A stretch of 64,000 nt of DNA, taken from positions 6,014,001 to 6,078,000 of the forward strand of contig NZ_CP109467.1 of NCBI RefSeq assembly GCF_036227325.1, read 5' to 3'. Under the pieces are notes generated by a model. That model had not been told where the DNA came from. It searched no databases and was given only the letters and a program-made list of their open reading frames with translations. The DNA comes from Streptomyces sp. NBC_01465 (GTDB lineage Bacteria > Actinomycetota > Actinomycetes > Streptomycetales > Streptomycetaceae). Numbering within the stretch: position 1 is the stretch's first letter; every line of letters starts with the position of its first letter. Both the position numbers and the translations under genes were made by a program. Positions 51,521 through 60,926 of this stretch are shown in pieces.

Positions 51521-52846
51521 ATGGGACGAGAGCAATGGAAGAAAATCTGGGTCGGCTCGGCCGGCAACATGGTCGAGTGGTTCGACTGGTTCGTGTACGC
51601 CACCTTCGCCGTCTACTTCGCGGACGCGTTCTTCCCCAAGGGGAACGACACCGCCAACCTCATGAACACCATGGGCATCTTCGCCGTGGGCTTCTTCATG
51701 CGGCCCGTCGGCGGCTGGCTGCTCGGCCGGATCGGCGACCGCAAAGGCCGTAAAGCCGCACTGACCCTCACCGTCACCCTCATGTCGGCCTCGGCGATCC
51801 TCATCGCCGTCGCGCCGACCTACGCGGTCGCGGGCTACGGAGGCGTCGCCGTCCTCCTCGTCGCCCGCCTCCTCCAGGGGCTGTCCGTCGGCGGCGAGTA
51901 CGCCGCATCGGCCACCTATCTCACCGAGGCCTCCGCCCCCGACAAGCGCGGATTCGCCTCCAGCTTCCAGTACGTGTCGATGACGGCCGGCCAACTCGTG
52001 GGCCTCGGGCTGCAGATCATCCTCCAGCACAACCTCTCCGAGGACGCCCTGCACAGCTGGGGCTGGCGCATCCCGTTCATCGTCGGTGCGCTCGGCGCGG
52101 CCATCGTCTTCTACTTGCGCCGCAACATGCTGGAGACCGAGGTGTACGCGGACTCGGACGCGGCCACCGACGCGAGCCGCGGCACCCTCAAGGCGCTGTG
52201 GGCGCACAAGCGCGAGGCGTTCCTCGTCATGGCGCTCACCATGGGCGGCACGGTCGCGTACTACACGTACACGACGTACCTCACGAAGTTCCTCTCCAAG
52301 AGCGCCGGCATGGAGAAGCAGACGGCGACCCTCGTCTCCTTCTGCGCCCTCTTCGTCTTCATGTGCATCCAGCCGCTCGCCGGGATGCTCTCCGACCGGA
52401 TCGGCCGCCGCCCGCTGCTCATCACCTTCGCGGTCGGCTCGACCTTCCTCACGGTCCCGATCATGACCATGCTCAAGCACGCGGGCACCTTCTGGCCGGC
52501 CTTCGGCCTCGCGCTCCTGGCCCTGGTCGTCGTCACCGGCTACACCTCCATCAACGCCTGTGTGAAGGCGGAGCTGTTCCCGACGGGGATCCGGGCGCTG
52601 GGTGTCGCGCTCCCGTACGCCATCGCCAACGCGCTCTTCGGCGGCACGGCGGAATATGTGGCGCTGTGGTTCAAGAAGGGCGGCATCGAGTCCGGTTTCT
52701 ACTGGTACGTGGCCGGATGCGCGGCCGTGTCCCTCGTCGTCTACCTCACGATGCGCGAGACCCGCGACATCGACCTCAATCGGGTGGCCGGCGCGGACGC
52801 GAAGGAATCGGCACCGGTGCGATCCACGTCACCGCTCGCATCCTGA
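51521..52846 (+). CDS. MFS transporter, metabolite:H+ symporter (MHS) type
   Basis: Twelve-helix transporter of 441 residues of the MHS branch (alpha-ketoglutarate, citrate, proline/betaine). Hallmarks: 'GNMVEWFDWFVYATFAVYFA', the loop 2-3 motif 'LGRIGDRKGRKAALTL', 'GGEYAASATYLTEASAPDKR' and the mirrored 'LSDRIGRRPLLI'. The substrate is probably an organic acid. A strong terminator follows 10 bases after the stop. Confidence 0.9.
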   Translation: MGREQWKKIWVGSAGNMVEWFDWFVYATFAVYFADAFFPKGNDTANLMNTMGIFAVGFFMRPVGGWLLGRIGDRKGRKAALTLTVTLMSASAILIAVAPTYAVAGYGGVAVLLVARLLQGLSVGGEYAASATYLTEASAPDKRGFASSFQYVSMTAGQLVGLGLQIILQHNLSEDALHSWGWRIPFIVGALGAAIVFYLRRNMLETEVYADSDAATDASRGTLKALWAHKREAFLVMALTMGGTVAYYTYTTYLTKFLSKSAGMEKQTATLVSFCALFVFMCIQPLAGMLSDRIGRRPLLITFAVGSTFLTVPIMTMLKHAGTFWPAFGLALLALVVVTGYTSINACVKAELFPTGIRALGVALPYAIANALFGGTAEYVALWFKKGGIESGFYWYVAGCAAVSLVVYLTMRETRDIDLNRVAGADAKESAPVRSTSPLAS

Positions 52847-52856
52847 GACGGGCCCG

Positions 52857-52892
52857 GCACGGAAGCAGTCCTGTGCCAGACTGCTTCCGTGC
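52857..52892 (+). terminator. Terminator after MFS gene
   Basis: Perfect 14-bp stem GCACGGAAGCAGTC (52857-52870) with its complement at 52879-52892, loop 8. Confidence 0.9.
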
Positions 52893-52903
52893 TCTCGTTC
52901 GCC

Positions 52904-52939
52904 ATGATTATCGGCAGCAGGCGCGCCGGTCCGCAGTGA
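52904..52939 (+). CDS. Candidate cimA leader peptide MIIGSRRAGPQ
   Basis: Eleven-residue ORF with ATT ATC (Ile-Ile) as codons 2-3, 55 bases before a T-tailed hairpin and 221 bases before cimA. Isoleucine is the end product of the citramalate route, so the codon content fits attenuation. No Shine-Dalgarno is seen; it would need to be translated from a leaderless or near-leaderless message. Confidence 0.45.
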   Translation: MIIGSRRAGPQ

Positions 52940-52993
52940 CCGCCTCGTACCACCATGTACGGCGCGGACATCGTGCCCCAGACCCGCGCGCTA

Positions 52994-53020
52994 ACCCTTC
53001 GCACCCGCGAGGGGTTTTTT
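52994..53020 (+). terminator. Attenuator-type terminator upstream of cimA
   Basis: ACCCTTCGC (52994-53002) pairs with GCGAGGGGT (53007-53015) with one G-T pair and a 4-base loop; six T's overlap the end (53015-53020). The only other T6-tailed hairpin in the window is the ilvB attenuator. Confidence 0.75.
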
Positions 53021-53124
53021 CGTTTCCAGGCCCCACCACGGCAAGGAGCGAGGCGCACGCGAAGATGGGGGCAAGTGGAGCCAGCCATTCCGGAGCCACT
53101 CACCCGACAGGAGTTCAGATCAGC

Positions 53125-54723
53125 ATGAGCGGTAGCAGCAACGACAGTTTCCATGTCTTCGACACGACGCTGCGCGACGGCGCGCAGCGCGAGGGCATCA
53201 ACCTCACCGTCGCGGACAAGCTGACCATTGCCCGGCACCTGGACGACTTCGGCGTGGGCTTCATCGAGGGCGGCTGGCCCGGCGCCAACCCGCGCGACAC
53301 CGAGTTCTTCGCGCGGGCGCAGCAGGAGATCGACTTCAAGCACGCCCAGCTGGTCGCCTTCGGCGCCACCCGCCGCGCGAACTCCCAGGCGGCGGAAGAC
53401 CCGCAGGTCGCAGCCCTCCTCGACTCGGGCGCCCCGGTGATCACGCTGGTCGCCAAGTCCCACGACCGCCATGTCGAACTGGCCCTGCGCACCACCCTGG
53501 ACGAGAACCTCGCCATGGTCCGCGACACGGTCTCGTACCTCGTCTCCAAGGGCCGCCGGGTCTTCGTCGACTGCGAGCATTTCTTCGACGGCTACAAGGC
53601 GAACCCGGAGTACGCGAAGTCCGTCGTCCGCGCCGCCTCCGAGGCGGGCGCCGACGTCGTCATCCTCTGCGACACCAACGGAGGGATGCTCCCCGCCCAG
53701 GTCAGCGCGATCGTCTCGACGGTCCTCGCCGACACGGGCGCGCGCCTGGGCATGCACGCGCAGGACGACACGGGCTGCGCGGTCGCCAACACCCTGGCCG
53801 CCGTGGACGCGGGCGCGACGCACGTCCAGTGCACGGCGAACGGCTACGGCGAGCGCGTCGGCAACGCCAACCTCTTCCCGGTGGTCGCCGCCCTGGAACT
53901 CAAGTACGGCAAGACCGTCATCCCGCCGGGCGCGCTCGCCGAGATGACCCGCATCTCCCACGCGATCGCCGAGGTCGTCAACCTCACGCCCTCCACGCAC
54001 CAGCCGTACGTGGGCGTCTCCGCGTTCGCGCACAAGGCGGGCCTGCACGCCTCCGCGATCAAGGTCGACCCGGACCTCTACCAGCACACGGACCCGGCCC
54101 TGGTCGGCAACCACATGCGGATGCTGGTCTCCGACATGGCGGGCCGCGCCTCGATCGAGCTCAAGGCCAAGGAGCTGGGCATCGAGCTGGGCGGCGACCG
54201 CGAGCTGGTCGGCCGGGTCGTGGGAAGGGTCAAGGAGCGTGAGCTGCAGGGCTACACGTACGAGGCGGCGGACGCCTCCTTCGAGCTCCTGCTCCGCAAG
54301 GAGGTCGAGGGCCGCGCGCTGTCGTACTTCCGTATCGAGTCGTGGCGCGCGATCGTCGAGGACCGCCCCGACGGCACGCACGCCAACGAGGCGACGGTGA
54401 AGCTCTGGGCCAAGGGCGAGCGCATCGTGGCGACGGCGGAGGGCAACGGCCCGGTCAACGCGCTGGACCGGGCGCTGCGGGTGGGCCTGGAGCGGATCTA
54501 CCCCGAGCTCGCGCAACTGGAGCTGACGGACTACAAGGTCCGCATCCTGGAGGGCAAGTACGGCACGGACTCGACGACCCGCGTACTGATCACGACGAGC
54601 GACGGCCGGGGTGAATGGGCGACGGTCGGCGTGGCGGAGAACGTGATCGCGGCGTCGTGGCAGTCCCTGGAGGACGCGTACACGTACGGGCTGCTGCGGG
54701 CGGGCGTCGAGCCGGCGGAGTGA
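53125..54723 (+). CDS. cimA: Citramalate synthase
   Basis: Condenses pyruvate and acetyl-CoA to (R)-citramalate, the threonine-independent entry to isoleucine. The protein has 532 residues: HMGL-like TIM barrel with 'VFDTTLRDGAQREGINLTVA' near residue 11, 'VILCDTNGGMLP', metal-binding 'GMHAQDDTGCAVANTL', then 'YVGVSAFAHKAGLHASAI' and a C-terminal LeuA-type regulatory domain. Length and motifs fit the CimA subgroup better than LeuA. CAGGAG precedes the ATG by 11 bases. It follows a leader with attenuator features. Confidence 0.93.
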   Translation: MSGSSNDSFHVFDTTLRDGAQREGINLTVADKLTIARHLDDFGVGFIEGGWPGANPRDTEFFARAQQEIDFKHAQLVAFGATRRANSQAAEDPQVAALLDSGAPVITLVAKSHDRHVELALRTTLDENLAMVRDTVSYLVSKGRRVFVDCEHFFDGYKANPEYAKSVVRAASEAGADVVILCDTNGGMLPAQVSAIVSTVLADTGARLGMHAQDDTGCAVANTLAAVDAGATHVQCTANGYGERVGNANLFPVVAALELKYGKTVIPPGALAEMTRISHAIAEVVNLTPSTHQPYVGVSAFAHKAGLHASAIKVDPDLYQHTDPALVGNHMRMLVSDMAGRASIELKAKELGIELGGDRELVGRVVGRVKERELQGYTYEAADASFELLLRKEVEGRALSYFRIESWRAIVEDRPDGTHANEATVKLWAKGERIVATAEGNGPVNALDRALRVGLERIYPELAQLELTDYKVRILEGKYGTDSTTRVLITTSDGRGEWATVGVAENVIAASWQSLEDAYTYGLLRAGVEPAE

Positions 54724-54731
54724 CGGACGCA

Positions 54732-54766
54732 GGTGCGGGCGTACGCGGATCGCGCACGCCCGCACC
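54732..54766. terminator. Bidirectional terminator
   Basis: 15-bp arms (54732-54746, 54752-54766) with one mismatch and a 5-base loop, between convergent cimA and the alpha-glucosidase gene. Confidence 0.85.
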
Positions 54767-54777
54767 CGGTGATCTCG

Positions 54778-56364
54778 TCAGAGGCTGAGCCAGACCGCCG
54801 TGTCCGTGGGGACCGTGCCGTCCGGGAGGGGGCCGCTTGCCAGCAATACCGTTGCGTCCTTGGGGAGTTCGAGGGGGAGCTCGCCCAGGTTGACCAGGCA
54901 GCGGAAGCCGCCTTCGCGGTCGAAGCAGACCGTGTCGGGGCCTGCCTCCGTCCAGGTCAGCTCCTCCGGGAGGTTCTGGAGGCGGGCTCGGCGCAGGGCC
55001 AGGGCCTCGCGGTACAGGGTGAGGAACGAGGTCGGGTCCGTGAGTTGGGTCTCCGCCGTGATGCCTGCCCAGTCCTGCGGCTGCGGGAGCCAAGGGGACG
55101 CCGCCTCGGACGGGGAGAAGCCCAGGGACGGGGTCGACGGGCTCCAGGGGAGCGGGATGCGGCAGCCGTCTCGGCCCGGGTCCTTGCCCTGGGAGCGTAC
55201 GAACGTCGGGTCCTGGCGCAGGGCGTCGGGGAGGTCTTGGACCTCCGGGAGGCCCAGTTCGTCGCCCTGGTAGATGTAGACACCGCCGGGGAGGGCGAGG
55301 GTGAGCAGCGCTGCTGCTCGGGCTCTTCGGCGGCCGAGGGCGATGTCGCTCGGGTCCGACAGGCGCTTGTCGCCCATGTCGAACGACGTGTCCGCCCGGC
55401 CGTAGCGCGTGACATGGCGGATCGTGTCGTGGTTGGAGAGGACCCAGGTCGGCGGGGCGCCCACCGGGGCGTGCGCTGCGAAGGTCGAGTTGATGACCTT
55501 GCGGAGCGACTGCGCGTCCCACGGGCAGCACAGGAAGTCGAAGTTGAACGCCGAGTGCAGCTCGTCGGGGCGCAGGTAGCGGGCGAACTGCTCCGCCTCC
55601 GGGAGCCAGACCTCACCCACGAACGTGCGGTCGCCGTCGTACGAGTCGAGGATCTTGCGCCAGGAGCGGTAGATGTCGTGGACCGCGTCGCAGTCCTGGT
55701 ACGGGAGGTCCGTGACGTCCGGGGACGGGCCCACGTCCGGCAGGCCCGGCTTCTTCGCGAGGCCGTGTGCCACGTCGATGCGGAAACCGTCCACTCCGCG
55801 CCGCAGCCAGAAGTGCAGGATGTCCTCGAACTCGGCCCGGACCTCCGGGTGTTCCCAGTTCAGGTCCGGCTGTTCGGGGGCGAAGAGGTGCAGGTACCAG
55901 TCGCCGTCCGGCAGCCGCGTCCATGCGCTGCCGCCGAAGTACGACTGCCAGTCGTTGGGCGGCTCCTCCCCGCCCGACACGAACCAGAAGCGCTCGCGCG
56001 CCGCCGAGCCGGGTCCGGCGGAGAGGGCCTCCTGGAACCAGACGTGCTGGTCGGAGCAGTGGTTGGGGACGAGGTCGGTGATGACGCGGAGGCCGTGTTC
56101 GTGCGCCTCCGCGATCAGCTCCTCCGCCTCGGCCAGTGTGCCGAACCGCGGATCGATGTCGCGGTAGTCCGCGACGTCGTATCCGCCGTCGGCCAGCGGT
56201 GAGGTGTTCCAGGGGGTGAACCACAGGGCGTCCACGCCGAGTTCGCGCAGGTACGGCAGCCGGTCGCGGACTCCCGCGAGGTCGCCCGTGCCGTCGCCGT
56301 TGGCGTCGGCGAAGCTCCGTACGTAGATCTGGTAGATCGCGGCGTGCCGCCACCAGTGGGTCAC
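54778..56364 (-). CDS. GH13 alpha-glucosidase
   Basis: Retaining alpha-glucosidase of 528 residues, oligo-1,6-glucosidase-like subfamily. Catalytic residues: nucleophile D197 ('DGFRIDVAHGLAKKPG'), acid/base E251 ('TFVGEVWLPEAE'), D313 ('VLSNHDTIRHVTRYG'). No signal peptide, so cytoplasmic. It is the last gene of the glucan operon, 54 bases after the GH87 gene, and would cleave imported oligosaccharides (nigero-, isomalto- or malto-oligosaccharides) to glucose. Confidence 0.93.
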   Translation of the reverse strand: MTHWWRHAAIYQIYVRSFADANGDGTGDLAGVRDRLPYLRELGVDALWFTPWNTSPLADGGYDVADYRDIDPRFGTLAEAEELIAEAHEHGLRVITDLVPNHCSDQHVWFQEALSAGPGSAARERFWFVSGGEEPPNDWQSYFGGSAWTRLPDGDWYLHLFAPEQPDLNWEHPEVRAEFEDILHFWLRRGVDGFRIDVAHGLAKKPGLPDVGPSPDVTDLPYQDCDAVHDIYRSWRKILDSYDGDRTFVGEVWLPEAEQFARYLRPDELHSAFNFDFLCCPWDAQSLRKVINSTFAAHAPVGAPPTWVLSNHDTIRHVTRYGRADTSFDMGDKRLSDPSDIALGRRRARAAALLTLALPGGVYIYQGDELGLPEVQDLPDALRQDPTFVRSQGKDPGRDGCRIPLPWSPSTPSLGFSPSEAASPWLPQPQDWAGITAETQLTDPTSFLTLYREALALRRARLQNLPEELTWTEAGPDTVCFDREGGFRCLVNLGELPLELPKDATVLLASGPLPDGTVPTDTAVWLSL

Positions 56365-56418
56365 GAGGACTCCTTGCTCATAGTGCTGGGTGTGCTGGAA
56401 GGGCCGGGTGGCGTGGTG

Positions 56419-58941
56419 CTACCAGCCGCTGTTGCCCGCGCCCCGGGTGACCGCGAAGCCGCCCGCGAGGCTGAGGCCGCCGGCGGAGGCGCCGGTGACG
56501 GTCACGCCGGTGAAGGTGCCGGATCCGGCGGAGTTGATCTCGATGCCGTACGAGCCTGCCGTGGTGATCTTGGTGTTCTTCACCGTGAGGCTGCTGACGT
56601 TCTTCTGCCAGGTCACCAGGAGGCCGCTGTACGTGCTGTCGAGGATGTCGTTGTCCTGGAGGAGGACCGGTGCGGTGATGTCGGAGGAGTCCGCGTACAC
56701 CCACAGGGCGCCGAGCTTGCTCGCCCAGTTCGGCTCGTAACCTCCGGTCCGCTGAAGGGTGTTGCGCTGGACGGAGGTCGTGCCCGAGAAGGGAACGGGG
56801 GCGAAGCGGCTGCTCACCGCGATGCCGGAGGCTCCGGTGACCGTGTCGGAGACGATGTTGTCCTCGATGCGGTTGCCGTTGCCGCCGTAGATCGCCGCCG
56901 CGTTGGCGAGGAGCGGTGACTGGACGGTGTCGAAGCGGAAGGCGCTGTTGGTGACCGCCTGGCCCTCGGAGAACATCGCGAGGCCGTCGTCGCCGGTGTT
57001 GCGTACGGACGTGTTCCAGAGCTCGGTGTCGGTGGTGCCCTTGTGCAGGTTGACGCCGTCGGCGAAGGTGTCGCGGATCCGCAGGCCGGTCGCGTACAGA
57101 CCCTTGGTCGGGGCGTCGATCCACAGGCCGACCTTGGTGTGCTCGATCCAGACGTTCTGGATCGTCGAGCCGCTGCCGAAGTCGCCCTCGACCGCGGTGT
57201 CGAAGTTCGCGTCGTCGCGGTACGAGACATCACCCTCGATGCCCAGGTCCTGGACCGTGCTGGTGCCGCCCTGGCCGAAGAGTCCGCCCTTGCCGTTGCT
57301 GCCGCGCAGGATCGTGGACCACTCGCCGGCGCCACGGAAGGCGAGGCCGGTGAGGTTGATGTGACCGGAGATGTTGTACGTACCGGCGGGCAGCCAGAGG
57401 CCCTTGCCCTGCGACTTCGCGCTGGAGACCGCTGAGTTGAGGGACGCCGTGTCGTCGCCGCCGTCGCCGGGCGTGACGCCGAGCGAGGTCGCGGAGACGA
57501 AGCCGGTGGACGGCATCGTCCGGTCGGCCGCGACCGGCTCCGTCTCGATGAGGTCGAGGGTGTACGAGGCCGCGGTGTCGTCCGCGTCCTTCTGGAATTT
57601 GAGGACCGTTCCGGCGGGAAGTGTGGAGCCCAGCTTGATGTGCGTCTCGTCGTAGAAGTGGTGGGGCGAGCCCTGGGACGGGGTGTTGGTGTAGGGGTAA
57701 CTCCCGTACACCCAGCTGTACTTGGAGGTCAGGTCCAGATTGCGGAGCTGGCTGCCGCCCGAGTAGAGGCTGAGTGTTTTGGCGTCCCCGGTGCCGGCTG
57801 CGTTGTCCGGGATCGAGTAGCGAAGGGTCAGGGCGTTGGCGGGGCGGGTGAGCGTGATCTGGACGTACTCGCCGGTCGCGTCGAGTACGACCGCCTTGCG
57901 GCCCGAGGACTCGGACGCGACGGTGAGGTACGTGCGGTCGGGACCGGTGGCGGACGCGTTGGTGGAGCCGCTCTCCGCCTCGTACGCCGTGTACGGGACG
58001 GTCGCGCCACGGGTCGCGTTCGGGGTGGAGCCCGTGACCGTGATGCCGTCGAGGGAGAGGTTGCCGTTGTCGCCCGACTCGGTGCGCAGCGTCAGGGTGT
58101 TGAGGTTCGCGCGCAGCGGGACATCGGTGGTGGCCGTGGTCCAGGCGCCCGAGGTGCCGGGGAGCGAGAGGGTGCGGACCTTGTCTCCGTTGGCGGTCAG
58201 GGTGATCGACGCGGCGGAGGAGCCAGCGGTGCGGTAGCGCACCACCAGGGGGTACGTAGCCGCGGAGGGGGCGCTGACCGAGAAGACGGCGCGGGCTCCG
58301 GAGGTCGTGAACCCGGTGAGGTACCCGCTGCCCTCGTAGCCCGCGGCCGTGGTCGCCTTGGCCGCTCCGCCGGAGAAGTACGCGTCCTCGGCCTGGTGGG
58401 TGAGCGTCGTCGGGCCCGACGGGGAGGGCGTCGTGGGGGTGAGGTTGTCGAGGTTGACGTTGCCGCTGTCGGCCGTGGTGAAGGTCAGGGCGACCGTGTT
58501 GGCGCCCTTCGCGAAGGTCACCGGCTCGTCGTGGGTGGTCCAGGTGTCCCAGTTCGCAGTCGGGGCCAGGCTGATCTGGCGGACCTTGGTCCCGTTGACG
58601 TAGAGGCTGAGCGTCATGGTTGCGGTGGTGCCGTTCGCGTACCGCACGCTGACCGAGCCCCCACCCGCCTCGGCGGACGTGATGGCGAACGCGGTCGAGG
58701 CGTTGCCCTTGTTGGTGTCGGTGTAGCCGCCGACGAAGCCGGTGCCGGTGTAGCCGGGGTGCTCGGTGGAGACGGTGGCGCCGCCGGAGAGCTGGGCCGC
58801 TTCGGCTTCGAGGGCGGTGGCGGCGGCGCGCGCGGTCGGTCCGTACGCGACGAAGGCGCACACGAGGGCGAGGAGGAGGGGCAGGAGGGGTATGAGACGT
58901 CTTCTGGGGCGTGCTGGAGACACGGCGGTGTGTCCTTCCAT
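56419..58941 (-). CDS. GH87-type alpha-1,3-glucanase (mycodextranase) with carbohydrate-binding modules
   Basis: Secreted protein of 840 residues. A signal peptide (about 1-40, 'LLPLLLALVCAFVAYGPTAR') is followed by two CBM35/CBM6-like modules (about 41-165, 'ALEAEAAQLSGGATVSTEHP'; about 180-310, 'LTHQAEDAYFSGGAAKAT'), a beta-sandwich part (about 315-495) and a C-terminal parallel beta-helix (about 500-840). D628, D651 and D652 ('FADGVNLHKG', 'NTGDDGLAMF') have exactly the spacing of the catalytic Asp1045/1068/1069 reported for a Paenibacillus GH87 enzyme, as I recall. This supports cleavage of alpha-1,3-glucan outside the cell. Confidence 0.83.
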   Translation of the reverse strand: MEGHTAVSPARPRRRLIPLLPLLLALVCAFVAYGPTARAAATALEAEAAQLSGGATVSTEHPGYTGTGFVGGYTDTNKGNASTAFAITSAEAGGGSVSVRYANGTTATMTLSLYVNGTKVRQISLAPTANWDTWTTHDEPVTFAKGANTVALTFTTADSGNVNLDNLTPTTPSPSGPTTLTHQAEDAYFSGGAAKATTAAGYEGSGYLTGFTTSGARAVFSVSAPSAATYPLVVRYRTAGSSAASITLTANGDKVRTLSLPGTSGAWTTATTDVPLRANLNTLTLRTESGDNGNLSLDGITVTGSTPNATRGATVPYTAYEAESGSTNASATGPDRTYLTVASESSGRKAVVLDATGEYVQITLTRPANALTLRYSIPDNAAGTGDAKTLSLYSGGSQLRNLDLTSKYSWVYGSYPYTNTPSQGSPHHFYDETHIKLGSTLPAGTVLKFQKDADDTAASYTLDLIETEPVAADRTMPSTGFVSATSLGVTPGDGGDDTASLNSAVSSAKSQGKGLWLPAGTYNISGHINLTGLAFRGAGEWSTILRGSNGKGGLFGQGGTSTVQDLGIEGDVSYRDDANFDTAVEGDFGSGSTIQNVWIEHTKVGLWIDAPTKGLYATGLRIRDTFADGVNLHKGTTDTELWNTSVRNTGDDGLAMFSEGQAVTNSAFRFDTVQSPLLANAAAIYGGNGNRIEDNIVSDTVTGASGIAVSSRFAPVPFSGTTSVQRNTLQRTGGYEPNWASKLGALWVYADSSDITAPVLLQDNDILDSTYSGLLVTWQKNVSSLTVKNTKITTAGSYGIEINSAGSGTFTGVTVTGASAGGLSLAGGFAVTRGAGNSGW

Positions 58942-58968
58942 GGGGGGAGAAAAAGCGGGGGGTGCAGG

Positions 58969-59862
58969 TCAGCCCTTGAGGCTGCCTGCTGTGAGGCCCG
59001 CGATGATGTGCCGCTGGAAGACCAGGAAGAGGACGAGCAGCGGGATGCTCGCCATGACCATTCCTGCCAGGAGTTGGTTGGCCGGCATGTCCTCGGACAG
59101 GGCGTTCAGCGCCACGGTGATGGGGCGGCGCGCCGGGTCGGGGAGGACGAGCATCGGCCAGAGGAAGTCCTTCCAGACGCCGACGACCGCGAAGATCGAG
59201 ACGACGGCGAGGACCGGGCGCGACAGCGGGAGGACCACGGAGACGAGGACCCTGAGGGTGCCCGCGCCGTCGATCCGGGCGGAGTCGAGGAGTTCGGTGG
59301 GGATCTGGTCGAAGAACCGCTTGAGGATGAAGATGTTGAACGCGTTGGCGGCGGCCGGCAGCCAGACCGCCCACGGGCTGTTGATCAGGTTGAGGTGGAC
59401 GAGCGGCACGTCCACGACGGTCAGATACGTGGGGACCAGGAGCGCCGAGACCGGGAGCATCAGGGTGGCCAGCATCATGCCGAGGACCACATTGCCCAGG
59501 ACGGGGCGGAGCTTGGAGAGCGCGTACGCCGCCGAGACGTCCACGACCAGCTGGAACAGCAGGGCGCCGAAGGCCAGGATCAGTGTGTTCAGGAAGTAGT
59601 GGCCGATCCCGACGCTCGACCAGGCCTCTGAATAGGCCTCGGGGTGAAGGGACTTGGGGAGCAGGGTCGGGTTCGGGTCGGCGAGTTCGCTGGAGGACTT
59701 CAGGGCTCCGGAGGCCATCCAGTACAGGGGGAAGACGAACGCGATCGTGAAGCCGACGAGCGTCGAGCCGAGGACGAAGCGGTAGAGGATCCGGCCGGTA
59801 CGGCGGGTCATTTCGGTGGGCGCGATGAGCGTGCGCTCGGAGGTGGAGGATGCGGCAGCCAT
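58969..59862 (-). CDS. Carbohydrate ABC transporter permease (MalG type)
   Basis: CUT1-family inner membrane permease of 297 residues with six helices. The EAA loop is 'LLDSARIDGAGTLRVLVSVV' followed by LPLSRPVLA. Ends with 'QRHIIAGLTAGSLKG', typical of MalG. It is 15 bases after its MalF partner and 27 bases before the GH87 gene. It would import oligosaccharides released by the glucanase. Confidence 0.93.
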   Translation of the reverse strand: MAAASSTSERTLIAPTEMTRRTGRILYRFVLGSTLVGFTIAFVFPLYWMASGALKSSSELADPNPTLLPKSLHPEAYSEAWSSVGIGHYFLNTLILAFGALLFQLVVDVSAAYALSKLRPVLGNVVLGMMLATLMLPVSALLVPTYLTVVDVPLVHLNLINSPWAVWLPAAANAFNIFILKRFFDQIPTELLDSARIDGAGTLRVLVSVVLPLSRPVLAVVSIFAVVGVWKDFLWPMLVLPDPARRPITVALNALSEDMPANQLLAGMVMASIPLLVLFLVFQRHIIAGLTAGSLKG

Positions 59863-59877
59863 GGGGGTCGGTTCCTC

Positions 59878-60831
59878 TCAGCCCTTGGTCCGGGTCAGGC
59901 GCAGATAGACGCCGGCGAAGAGGCCGAGCACGACGAAGAGCAGGGTGCTCATGGCGCTGGCCAGGCCGAAGTCGTTGTAGACGAAGGCGTATCGGTACAG
60001 CAGAAGCAGGACGGTGACGGTGGCGTCGTTGGGGCCGCCGCCCGTGAGCACGAAGGGTTCGACGAAGACCTGCATCGTCCCGATGACCTGCAGCAGGAGC
60101 GTGATCATGAGGATGAAGCGCATCTGCGGGAGGGTGACGTGCCACAGCCGCTGCCGTACGGACGCGCCGTCGAGCTCCGCAGCCTCGTACAGCTCGCCGG
60201 GAATCCCGCCGAGCGCGGCCAGGTAGATCAGCGTCGTCGTGCCCATGTTGGCCCAGGTGGAGACCAGGACCAGCGAGATCATCGCGAGGTTCTCCGACTC
60301 CAGCCACTGCAGGGCGGGGAGGTGGAAGACGCCGAGTGCCTTGTTGAAGAGGCCGGGGCCCGGGTCGTAGAACCAGCGCCACAGCAGCATGGTGACGATC
60401 GGAGGCAGCATCACCGGCAGATACACGGTCATACGGAGGTACGCGCGGCCGTGGCGCAGCTCGTTGAGGACCACGGCGGTGAAGAAGGGCGCGGCGAAGC
60501 CGAAGACGAGGGCGAGCAGGGTGAAGTAGCCGGTGTTCTTCCAGGCGGTGAGGAAGAGCGGGTCGTCGAAGAGCCGCCGGAAGTTGTCCAGGCCGACCCA
60601 GCGGGCCGGTTCGGCGAAGGTCACCTGCTGGAAGCCGAGCAACACACCGCGCACGATCGGGTACCAGGAGAACGCGGCGAACAGGACGACGCCCGCACCG
60701 AGGAAGAGATACGCGACGAGGTTCTCGCGGATGCGGCGCGCGAGGCGGCCGGGTGCGGCGGGCGTCTTCGTTGCCTTCGTGGTGTCGTGCGAGGTCAACA
60801 CCGGGGCTGGGCTGAGGTCTTGAGCCGTCAT
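59878..60831 (-). CDS. Carbohydrate ABC transporter permease (MalF type)
   Basis: CUT1 permease of 317 residues. The EAA loop is 'GELYEAAELDGASVRQRLWH' then VTLPQMRFI. The cytoplasmic N-terminus is about 35 residues long with basic residues ('GRLARRIRENLVAYLFL'). It pairs with the MalG-type permease. No ATPase is encoded in the cluster; Streptomyces CUT1 systems commonly share MsiK. Confidence 0.93.
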   Translation of the reverse strand: MTAQDLSPAPVLTSHDTTKATKTPAAPGRLARRIRENLVAYLFLGAGVVLFAAFSWYPIVRGVLLGFQQVTFAEPARWVGLDNFRRLFDDPLFLTAWKNTGYFTLLALVFGFAAPFFTAVVLNELRHGRAYLRMTVYLPVMLPPIVTMLLWRWFYDPGPGLFNKALGVFHLPALQWLESENLAMISLVLVSTWANMGTTTLIYLAALGGIPGELYEAAELDGASVRQRLWHVTLPQMRFILMITLLLQVIGTMQVFVEPFVLTGGGPNDATVTVLLLLYRYAFVYNDFGLASAMSTLLFVVLGLFAGVYLRLTRTKG

Positions 60832-60868
60832 GAGGGTGTGCTTCCTGCTGTGGCCGGGGGGGTGGTGA

Positions 60869-60914
60869 GCCGGGGGCGGCGGCGAGCGGGGCAGTGCTGC
60901 GGACCGCCCCCGGC
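60869..60914 (-). promoter_or_regulatory. Intercistronic hairpin between binding protein and permease genes
   Basis: Perfect 11-bp arms GCCGGGGGCGG (60869-60879) and complement (60904-60914), 24-base loop, just after the binding-protein stop. It may protect the upstream message or reduce read-through, giving more binding protein than permease. Confidence 0.6.
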
Positions 60915-60926
60915 CGGTCTCTCAGG

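Noticed and set aside
57230..60382. 1050-aa minus-strand frame across the permease and glucanase genes
   Set aside because: Arg/Pro/His-rich shifted-frame product with no motifs; the real genes in the other frame have EAA loops and GH87 residues.
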